From contig PLIQ01000219.1 of assembly GCA_003140115.1 (NCBI GenBank), positions 1 through 15,841 on the forward strand: a stretch of DNA of 15,841 bases. The letters are read 5' to 3'. Both the position numbers and the translations under genes were made by a program. Positions 1 to 5,336 of the stretch are shown in pieces; the first letter of the stretch is position 1; the number at the start of each line of letters is the position of its first letter. A model generated the notes under the pieces. The model saw nothing but the letters and a program-made list of their open reading frames with translations. It ran no database searches and had not been told where the DNA came from. The stretch is from Actinomycetota bacterium (GTDB taxonomy: Bacteria > Actinomycetota > Actinomycetes > Streptosporangiales > Streptosporangiaceae).

Positions 1-654
1 GCCCACGCGGCCCGCGGCGCGTCGCTGGTCAAGTTCCTGAACACCGGCCAGGCCTGCATCTGCCCGAACCGGATCTTCGTGCACCGCTCCATCGCGGCGG
101 AGTTCCTGTCCGTGCTCGCCGACCGGGTCGGCCGCCTCAAGGCCGGCAACGGCCTGGACGAAGGCGTCACCATCGGCCCCCTCATCGACGACGGCGCCCT
201 GGCCAAGATGGACGAGCACGTCAGCGACGCGGTGGCCAAGGGCGCCACGCTCGTGTGCGGCGGCCAGCGGCTGACCGGCGAGGCTTACGACGCGGGCACG
301 TTCTTCGCGCCGACCGTGCTGACCGACGTCACCCCGGAGATGGTGATCTACCGGGAGGAGACGTTCGGCCCGATCGCCCCGGTGATCTTGTTCGACGACG
401 AGGACGAGGTCATCAAGATGGCCAACGACACCGACTACGGCCTGGCCGCCTACCTCTACACCAAGGACATCTCCCGGGCCATCCGGGTCAGCGAGGCGCT
501 GCGGTTCGCCATCGTCGGCGTCAACGACATCAACCCGACGTCGGCGGCGGCGCCGTTCGGCGGGATGAAGGAGAGTGGCCTGGGCCGCGAAGGCGGCCAG
601 GAGGGCATCGTGGAGTACCTGGAGACCAAGCTGGTGGGGATCAGCGTCTCTTGA
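1..654 (+). CDS. aldehyde dehydrogenase, C-terminal part (5' end outside window)
   Basis: This is the C-terminal 217 residues of an NAD(P)-dependent aldehyde dehydrogenase, an enzyme that oxidises an aldehyde to a carboxylic acid in the cytoplasm. The frame is open from base 1. The catalytic-cysteine motif is visible near the start (NTGQACIC, Cys at bases 55-57). It is followed by the EETFGPIAPV motif that marks the cofactor-binding fold and by the C-terminal oligomerisation stretch FGGMKESGLGREGG. The layout resembles succinate-semialdehyde dehydrogenases (GabD-like), but ALDH substrates cannot be read reliably from sequence. A full-length enzyme is about 480 residues, so roughly the first 260 lie upstream. 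The stop codon lies 35 nt before the MaoC-like gene on the same strand, so it may head or belong to the same operon. It could oxidise an aldehyde arising in the acyl-CoA pathway encoded nearby, which is inference from position only. Confidence 0.93.
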   Translation, partial: AHAARGASLVKFLNTGQACICPNRIFVHRSIAAEFLSVLADRVGRLKAGNGLDEGVTIGPLIDDGALAKMDEHVSDAVAKGATLVCGGQRLTGEAYDAGTFFAPTVLTDVTPEMVIYREETFGPIAPVILFDDEDEVIKMANDTDYGLAAYLYTKDISRAIRVSEALRFAIVGVNDINPTSAAAPFGGMKESGLGREGGQEGIVEYLETKLVGISVS

Positions 655-689
655 CAACCGAATGATCGGAACATATAGAAGGAGCCGCA

Positions 690-1202
690 ATGGCAAAGAC
701 CAACATCTCGGACGCGATGCAGGGCGTGGTCGGCGGTGAGCTCGGGCGCCTGACCTCGTTCCCGATCACCGACTCCGACATCAGGCGGTGGGCGGTGGCG
801 ATCTACTACCCGGAGGACCCGCCCCGGCTGTTCTGGGACGCGGACTACGCGGCGCAGACTTCGCACGGCGGCCTGGTCGCCCCCGAGGAGTTCAACCCGT
901 TCGCCTGGATGACCGCCGGAGGGCCCAGGAAGGCCACCGTCGGCCACGACCCGGACCTGACCGAGATAACCCTCGGCATCGCGGGCCCGGGACTGAAGTT
1001 CCAGCTCAATGGCGGTTCTGAAGTCGAATACGGAGTCCGCATGCGGCCCGGCGACGTCGTCACGTCGGTGCGCAGCCTGGCCGGCTACTCCGAGCGGGAG
1101 GGCAGGCTCGGCCTGATGCTCTTCACCACGTCCCAGGACGTGTGGACCAACCAGGACGACCAGGTCGTGAAGACGACCACGTCGACCCTGATCCGCTACT
1201 GA
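690..1202 (+). CDS. MaoC-like hotdog protein, HadA-type (N-terminal dehydratase domain family)
   Basis: A 170-residue single hotdog-domain protein of the MaoC N-terminal dehydratase type, related to HadA/HadC of mycobacterial fatty-acid synthesis and to one subunit of heteromeric enoyl-CoA hydratases. The stretch AAQTSHGGLVAPEEFNPFAW matches the family's conserved region, where substrate-pocket residues lie. I see no catalytic Asp/His hydratase motif, as expected for the structural, substrate-binding partner of a heterodimer. The ATG start follows a clear Shine-Dalgarno (AAGGAG, 679-684). The catalytic-type partner starts 22 nt downstream, so the two are probably co-transcribed and form one complex. 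The likely role is hydration of an unsaturated acyl-CoA in the beta-oxidation scheme of this locus. A biosynthetic role cannot be excluded. Confidence 0.8.
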   Translation: MAKTNISDAMQGVVGGELGRLTSFPITDSDIRRWAVAIYYPEDPPRLFWDADYAAQTSHGGLVAPEEFNPFAWMTAGGPRKATVGHDPDLTEITLGIAGPGLKFQLNGGSEVEYGVRMRPGDVVTSVRSLAGYSEREGRLGLMLFTTSQDVWTNQDDQVVKTTTSTLIRY

Positions 1203-1224
1203 GGACACGGGAAGGGATCTGGCA

Positions 1225-1650
1225 GTGACGCAGGCAACCGTAAGTGAACTAGCCGTCGGTCAGGAGATACCGGAATTCCAGCGCGCCACCGGGCTGCACA
1301 ACTGGAACCGTTACGCCGCGGTCAACTACGAGTTCGTCGACATTCACATGGACGACGAGGCCGGCCAGGCGGCCGGCTACCCCACCGCCTTCGGCATGGG
1401 CAACCTGCAATGGTCATACCTGCACGCCATGCTGCGCCAGTGGATGGGCGACGACGGCCGGATCCTCCGGCTCGGCTGCCAGTTCCGGGCGGCCAACACC
1501 AAGGGCATGATCGTGACGGCCCACGGCAAGATCACCGCCATCCGCGAGGAGGGCGGCGAGACGATCGTGGACCTGGAGATCTGGACCGACAATGACTCGG
1601 GGAAGATCATGGCCCCCGGCACCGCGACCGTCGCGCTGCCGCACGGCTGA
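1225..1650 (+). CDS. MaoC family dehydratase/hydratase, HadB-type subunit
   Basis: A 141-residue hotdog protein of the MaoC/R-specific hydratase family, close in length to HadB (142). The family motif (usually D-x-N-P-x-H) appears as EFVDIH at residues 36-41, followed by the DDEAG...GYPTAFGMG stretch. His41 is kept, but the position of the catalytic Asp is Glu36. As I recall, mycobacterial HadB uses Asp36 and His41, so even the numbering coincides. The start is GTG at 1225 with a good ribosome site (GGGAAGGG, about 7 nt upstream), 22 nt after the HadA-like gene. The two most likely form a heterodimeric enoyl-CoA hydratase or 3-hydroxyacyl-CoA dehydratase. Glu in place of Asp may still work as a base, or may point to an altered reaction. 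Confidence 0.83.
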   Translation: MTQATVSELAVGQEIPEFQRATGLHNWNRYAAVNYEFVDIHMDDEAGQAAGYPTAFGMGNLQWSYLHAMLRQWMGDDGRILRLGCQFRAANTKGMIVTAHGKITAIREEGGETIVDLEIWTDNDSGKIMAPGTATVALPHG

Positions 1651-1700
1651 CCGCGGGTTAAGCCGCCCGGTCTGCTGACCCGCAGGTAAAGGTAGGCCCC

Positions 1701-2381
1701 GTGGAAGCGTCTCCGGTGCTGTTCGTGCATGGCTTTGCTTCCTCGGCGGAGCACAACTGGCGGCAGCCAGGCTGGCTCGACCTGCTGGCCGAGCTCGGCC
1801 GGGAGACCATCGCCGTGGACCTGCTCGGCCACGGCCGGGCGCCGCGCCCGACCGACCCGGCCGAGTACGCCTCGGTCGAGGACCGGGTGGCCGCGGAGAT
1901 CAGCGGTTACGAGCAGGTCGACGCCGTGGGCTTCTCGGCCGGAGCGTACGTCCTGCTGCGGCTGGCCTCAGCTTCGCCCGGGCGGTTCCGCCGCCTGGCC
2001 TTGCTCGGCATCGGAGGGAGCGTACTGACCGGGAGCGGCGACGGGGCAGCCCCCATCATCGCCGCGCTGGAAGGCGAGCCGGACCCGGAGAACATCGGGG
2101 GCATGGTGTTCCGCCGCCTGGCCGACGGCTCGGGAAACGACCGCGCCGCGCTGGTCGCCTTCCTGCGCCGGCCGCAGCGGCCGCTGACCGCCGGTGACCT
2201 GGCCCGGATCTCATGCCCGGTGCTGGTCGTGCTGGGCGACAAGGACCCGGCCGGGCCGGGGGAACCGCTGGCCGCCGCGCTGCCCGACGCGCAACTGGTC
2301 ACGCTGCGGGGCGTCGATCACTTCGGCACCCCCTCGGACGTGCGGTGCATGCAGGCCGTGCTGCGTTTCCTGGATAGCTGA
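1701..2381 (+). CDS. alpha/beta hydrolase
   Basis: A 226-residue alpha/beta-hydrolase fold protein, cytoplasmic with no signal peptide. The oxyanion-hole motif HGF is at residues 10-12, the nucleophile elbow GFSAG at 77-81 (Ser79), the likely catalytic acid in GDKD (Asp182), and the catalytic His in GVDHFG (His207). The cap region (about 110-165) is short, so it is a compact member of the family, and the substrate cannot be inferred. In an acyl-CoA catabolic locus it could be a thioesterase, ester or lactone hydrolase, or a C-C bond hydrolase. The GTG start at 1701 follows a weak purine-rich stretch (AGGTAAAGGTAGG), 50 nt after the MaoC gene, so it is probably the last gene of that operon. 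Its stop is only 8 nt from the stop of the convergent AAA+ ATPase gene, with no room for a separate terminator. Confidence 0.88.
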   Translation: MEASPVLFVHGFASSAEHNWRQPGWLDLLAELGRETIAVDLLGHGRAPRPTDPAEYASVEDRVAAEISGYEQVDAVGFSAGAYVLLRLASASPGRFRRLALLGIGGSVLTGSGDGAAPIIAALEGEPDPENIGGMVFRRLADGSGNDRAALVAFLRRPQRPLTAGDLARISCPVLVVLGDKDPAGPGEPLAAALPDAQLVTLRGVDHFGTPSDVRCMQAVLRFLDS

Positions 2382-2389
2382 ACGTGGGG

Positions 2390-3322
2390 TTACGGCAGCT
2401 GACCCGCGGTCAGCTTCGCGAACGCCAGCTCGATATCGGACTGGTAGCTCAGCAGCACGCGCAGTGAGTCGGCGACCAGGCCCGCGTCCATGGTCTCGGC
2501 GCCCAGGGACAGCAGCGTCCTGGCCCACTCCAGGGTCTGCGCCACCGAGGGGCGCGCCTTGATGTCCAGCTGGCGAAGCGAGGCCACGATGGCCGTGATC
2601 TGCTCGGCCAGGTGCTCGGAGATCCCCGGCACCCTGGTCCGCACGATCTCCCGCTCCCGCTCGGGGGGCGGGTAGTCCAGGTGGAGGTACAAGCACCGGC
2701 GGCGCAGGGCCTCGGAAAGGTCCCGCGAGCTGTTGGAGGTCAGGAACACCAGGGGAATCTGGCGGGCCGACACGGTGCCGAGTTCGGGGATGGAGACCTG
2801 GTAATCGGACAGGATCTCGAGCAGCAGGGCCTCGGCCTCCATATCCATCCGGTCGACCTCATCGATCAGCAGGACCACCGGCTCGGGTGACCTGATGGCC
2901 TCAAGCAGCGGCCTGGGCAGCAAAAAGTCTTCGGTGAAGATGCCTGCCTCGAGATCCGCCCAGCTCCCGGCCCCGCGGGCGACGCCCACGTGGTCGGCCA
3001 GGATGCGCAGGAGCTGCTTGGAGTAGTTCCATTCGTACAGGGCCTTGCCCTCGTCGAGGCCCTCGTAGCACTGCAGCCGGATCAGCCGGGCCCCGGTCAT
3101 CGCGGCCGTACTCTTGGCCAGCTCGGTCTTGCCCGTCCCCGCCGGGCCCTCGACCAGGACCGGCTTGCCGAGCCGATCGGCTAGGTCCAGTACGCCGCAG
3201 GCGTGCTCGCCGGCCAGGTAGCCCACGCCGCGCAGCAGGGCGCCGATCTCCTCGGCGGAGCCGAACCACCTGGGGCGCACGCTGGGTCCCGCGGGCCTGA
3301 TCTCGGTCGTATCCTTCGACAT
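2390..3322 (-). CDS. MoxR-type AAA+ ATPase
   Basis: A 310-residue AAA+ ATPase of the MoxR/CoxD type. The Walker A motif GPAGTGKT is at residues 59-66, Walker B LLIDEVDR at about 151-158 (Asp154, Glu155), sensor 1 LTSNSSR at 194-200, an arginine-finger region RRRC at 207-210, and a helical C-terminal lid follows. MoxR ATPases act as chaperones that mature or insert cofactors into enzyme complexes, usually with a von Willebrand factor A partner (as CoxD does with CoxE). No such partner is in this window. The gene lies between the hydratase/hydrolase operon and etfBA and is transcribed divergently from etfB, so a maturation role for one of the local enzymes is possible but unproven. The ATG at 3322 has no Shine-Dalgarno. 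An extended -10 box just upstream suggests a nearly leaderless mRNA. Confidence 0.9.
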   Translation of the reverse strand: MSKDTTEIRPAGPSVRPRWFGSAEEIGALLRGVGYLAGEHACGVLDLADRLGKPVLVEGPAGTGKTELAKSTAAMTGARLIRLQCYEGLDEGKALYEWNYSKQLLRILADHVGVARGAGSWADLEAGIFTEDFLLPRPLLEAIRSPEPVVLLIDEVDRMDMEAEALLLEILSDYQVSIPELGTVSARQIPLVFLTSNSSRDLSEALRRRCLYLHLDYPPPEREREIVRTRVPGISEHLAEQITAIVASLRQLDIKARPSVAQTLEWARTLLSLGAETMDAGLVADSLRVLLSYQSDIELAFAKLTAGQLP

Positions 3323-3332
3323 TATGCAAAGT

Positions 3333-3341
3333 ATTATCTCA
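3333..3341 (-). promoter_or_regulatory. candidate extended -10 promoter of the MoxR-type gene
   Basis: Read on the minus strand, the bases are TGAGATAAT, an extended -10 box (TGn followed by GATAAT, 5 of 6 to TATAAT). It ends 10 nt before the ATG at 3322, so transcription would start about 3-4 nt before the start codon. This agrees with the absence of a ribosome-binding site. No convincing -35 box lies 16-18 nt upstream. Leaderless mRNAs are common in actinobacteria, but this call is inference. Confidence 0.4.
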
Positions 3342-3416
3342 TCAATGACCGGGGAGTACCACTCGCGGCCAGGCCAGGGCAGCAGGCCTGCTCGCCACCG
3401 GGTACGGTTGGCGCTC

Positions 3417-3446
3417 TTGACCCGCGAGGGCGGGTCTCGGTAATTT
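3417..3446 (+). promoter_or_regulatory. candidate sigma70-type promoter of etfBA
   Basis: TTGACC at 3417-3422 is followed after 18 nt by TAATTT at 3441-3446, which fits the actinobacterial pattern TTGACn ... TAnnnT. The predicted start of transcription is near 3453, giving a leader of about 55 nt before the etfB TTG codon. The -10 box coincides with the left arm of the perfect dyad at 3441-3462, so a bound protein would block polymerase. Confidence 0.55.
3419..3436. repeat. 7-bp inverted repeat within the etfBA promoter spacer
   Basis: GACCCGC (3419-3425), a 4-nt gap, then GCGGGTC (3430-3436) form a perfect dyad. It overlaps the end of the -35 box and fills most of the spacer of the candidate etfBA promoter. 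It may be a second protein-binding site, since it lies upstream of the predicted transcript start and would not be in the mRNA. No T-run follows, so a terminator reading is unlikely. Confidence 0.5.
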
Positions 3447-3462
3447 GAGATGGATCAAATTA
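3441..3462. promoter_or_regulatory. candidate operator: perfect 8-bp dyad TAATTTGA-N6-TCAAATTA
   Basis: A perfect inverted repeat with 8-bp arms (3441-3448 and 3455-3462) and a 6-bp spacer, strikingly AT-rich in this GC-rich locus. It covers the predicted -10 box and start point of etfBA, the classic place for a repressor site. Its 22-bp size suits TetR, GntR or MarR dimers, families that often control acyl-CoA catabolism using CoA thioesters as ligands. No such regulator gene is in the window, so the protein is unknown. I saw no second copy in the window. Confidence 0.6.
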
Positions 3463-3507
3463 TTTCCTGCAGACCCAGATTCCTGAAGACCTAGACCGAG
3501 GTGTGCG

Positions 3508-4290
3508 TTGCCGAAGATCGTCGTTCTGGTTAAGTTCACCCCCGACCTCACCGCCGACCGCAGCTTCCTGCCCGACGGCACCCTCGACCGGGCTGGGACG
3601 CCGGGCCGGCTGTCGGAGCTGGACGAGCACGCCGCCGAGCAGGCGCTGCGGGTCAAGGAGTCAGCCGACGGCTGGGAGCTGGTGTACCTGACGATGGGGC
3701 CGGACGGGGCCTCCGACGCGCTGCGCAAGGCGCTGTCGATGGGCGGCGACGGAGCCGTGCACGTCAAGGACGACGCCCTGCACGGGTCGGACGCGTTCGC
3801 GACCTCGCTGGTGCTGGCCGCCGCGCTCAAGCGGGTCGGCTTCGACCTGGTGGTGGCCGGGATGGCGTCGACCGACGCCGGGATGGGCGTGGTACCCGCC
3901 CTGCTGGCCGAACGGCTCGGGGTGCCGCAGGTGACCTTGGCCGGGCGGCTGTCGGTCAGCGGCGACCAGGTGGAGATCCTCCGCGATTCCGACACCAGCT
4001 CGGAGACCGTGATCGCGCGGCTGCCCGCCGTGGTCAGCGTCACCGACCGGACCGGTGAGGCCAGGTACCCGTCGTTCAAGGGAATCATGGCGGCCAAGAA
4101 GAAGCCGGTCGAGACGTTGAGCTTGGCCGACCTGGGCATCGATCCTGGGCTCGTGGGCCTGGCCGGGGCCCGGACGACGGTGCTGACCGCCACCCGGCGC
4201 CCGGCCCGGACCGCCGGGCAGCTCGTCAAGGACGACGGCGACGGCGGCAAGGTGCTGGCCGAATTCCTCGCCACCCAGCGCTTCATCTAA
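3508..4290 (+). CDS. etfB: electron transfer flavoprotein beta subunit
   Basis: A 260-residue ETF beta subunit (FixA family), which with EtfA forms the soluble flavoprotein that takes electrons from acyl-CoA dehydrogenases. The N-terminus [12 protein letters not shown] is typical. The AMP-binding region is [11 protein letters not shown] (118-128), and the C-terminal family signature lies at about 172-200 ([10 protein letters not shown] ... [16 protein letters not shown]). The start is TTG at 3508, the only suitable in-frame start, preceded by GAGG at 3498-3501 with a 6-nt spacer. etfA follows after 50 nt. Position beside two acyl-CoA dehydrogenase genes suggests a dedicated ETF for this pathway. 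The upstream dyad indicates specific regulation. Confidence 0.95.
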   Translation: MPKIVVLVKFTPDLTADRSFLPDGTLDRAGTPGRLSELDEHAAEQALRVKESADGWELVYLTMGPDGASDALRKALSMGGDGAVHVKDDALHGSDAFATSLVLAAALKRVGFDLVVAGMASTDAGMGVVPALLAERLGVPQVTLAGRLSVSGDQVEILRDSDTSSETVIARLPAVVSVTDRTGEARYPSFKGIMAAKKKPVETLSLADLGIDPGLVGLAGARTTVLTATRRPARTAGQLVKDDGDGGKVLAEFLATQRFI

Positions 4291-4340
4291 CCCGATCTGC
4301 CGCGCCCTCGCCGGAGCCGGATTCAGCCAGAAGGAGACTC

Positions 4341-5327
4341 ATGCCTGCAGTCCTCGTGGTCGTCGACGCCGTGGACGGTTCGGCGCCCAAGCCCACGCTC
4401 GAGCTGCTGACGCTGGCGCGCCGGATCGGCACGCCCGCCGCGGTGGTGTTCGGCCAGGAGGCCAGCCAGGCGGTGCCCGTGCTGGCCGAGTACGGTGCCG
4501 CCGAAGTGTACCTGGTTCCTGATCCGCAGGTCCTGGACCATCTCGTGGTGCCGAAGGTCGATGCGCTCGAGCAGATTGCCGGGCAGATCGGCGAACGGGA
4601 CCAGCTGGCCGCCGTGCTGCTCACGGCGAGCCCGGAGGGCAAGGAGATCGGGGCCCGGCTCGCGCTGCGGCTGGACTCCGGTCTTCTCACCGACGCGGTC
4701 GACGTGCAGGCCGGGGACGCCGAGTCCGGCCACGCCGTGGTGGCCACCCAGTCGGTCTTCGCCGCGTCCTTCACGGTGACCTCGGCGGTCACCACCGGCG
4801 TGCCGGTGATCACGGTGAAGCCGAACGCCACCACGCCGGTCCCCAGCCCGGTGGAGCCGGCCGTGCACGAGGTCGCGGTGGAGCTGTCGGCCGCGGCGGC
4901 GACCACGACGGTCACCGACCGCACGGTCAGGGAGAGTTCGGGGCGCCCGGAGCTGACCGACGCCTCGATCGTCGTCTCGGGCGGGCGCGGCCTGGGCGGC
5001 GGCGAGCACTTCGCCTTGATCGAGGGCCTGGCCGACCTGCTCGGCGCGGCCGTCGGAGCCTCGCGGGCGGCCGTGGACGCCGGCTGGTACCCGCACAGCA
5101 ACCAGGTGGGCCAGACCGGCAAGACCGTCTCACCGCAGCTCTACCTGGCCATCGGGATATCGGGCGCGATCCAGCACCGGGCCGGCATGCAGACCTCCAA
5201 GACCATCGCCGCGATCAACAAGGACCCCGAGGCGCCGATCTTCGACCTCGCCGACTTGGGCATTGTCGGCGACTTGCATAAGGTCGTTCCGGTCCTGACC
5301 GAGGAGATCGTCCGCCGCCGCGGCTAA
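4341..5327 (+). CDS. etfA: electron transfer flavoprotein alpha subunit
   Basis: A 328-residue ETF alpha subunit (FixB family), which carries most of the FAD site. The N-terminal domain (1-190) has the expected alternating fold with [20 protein letters not shown]. The C-terminal FAD-binding domain shows SGGRGLGG (213-220), the [11 protein letters not shown] stretch (239-249, containing Arg242), NQVGQTGK (254-261), GISGAIQH (272-279) and [19 protein letters not shown] (293-311). Nothing important is missing. The ATG has a strong ribosome site (AGAAGGAGA, about 6 nt upstream). The stop lies 9 nt from the stop of the convergent CoA-transferase gene, and I see no convincing terminator there, so the two operons may read into each other. 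Confidence 0.96.
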   Translation: MPAVLVVVDAVDGSAPKPTLELLTLARRIGTPAAVVFGQEASQAVPVLAEYGAAEVYLVPDPQVLDHLVVPKVDALEQIAGQIGERDQLAAVLLTASPEGKEIGARLALRLDSGLLTDAVDVQAGDAESGHAVVATQSVFAASFTVTSAVTTGVPVITVKPNATTPVPSPVEPAVHEVAVELSAAAATTTVTDRTVRESSGRPELTDASIVVSGGRGLGGGEHFALIEGLADLLGAAVGASRAAVDAGWYPHSNQVGQTGKTVSPQLYLAIGISGAIQHRAGMQTSKTIAAINKDPEAPIFDLADLGIVGDLHKVVPVLTEEIVRRRG

Positions 5328-5336
5328 CCGGCGCCC

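Noticed and set aside
456..1208. A 250-codon minus-strand open frame opposite the aldehyde dehydrogenase and MaoC genes
   Set aside because: Its composition is Arg/Gly/Pro/Ala-rich with no family motifs, and it lies opposite two well-supported genes. It is a typical GC-rich shadow.
1653..1683. GCGGGT...ACCCGC inverted repeat between the HadB-like and hydrolase genes
   Set aside because: It has only 6-bp arms and a 19-nt loop with no T-run. Such pairs are expected by chance in GC-rich DNA.
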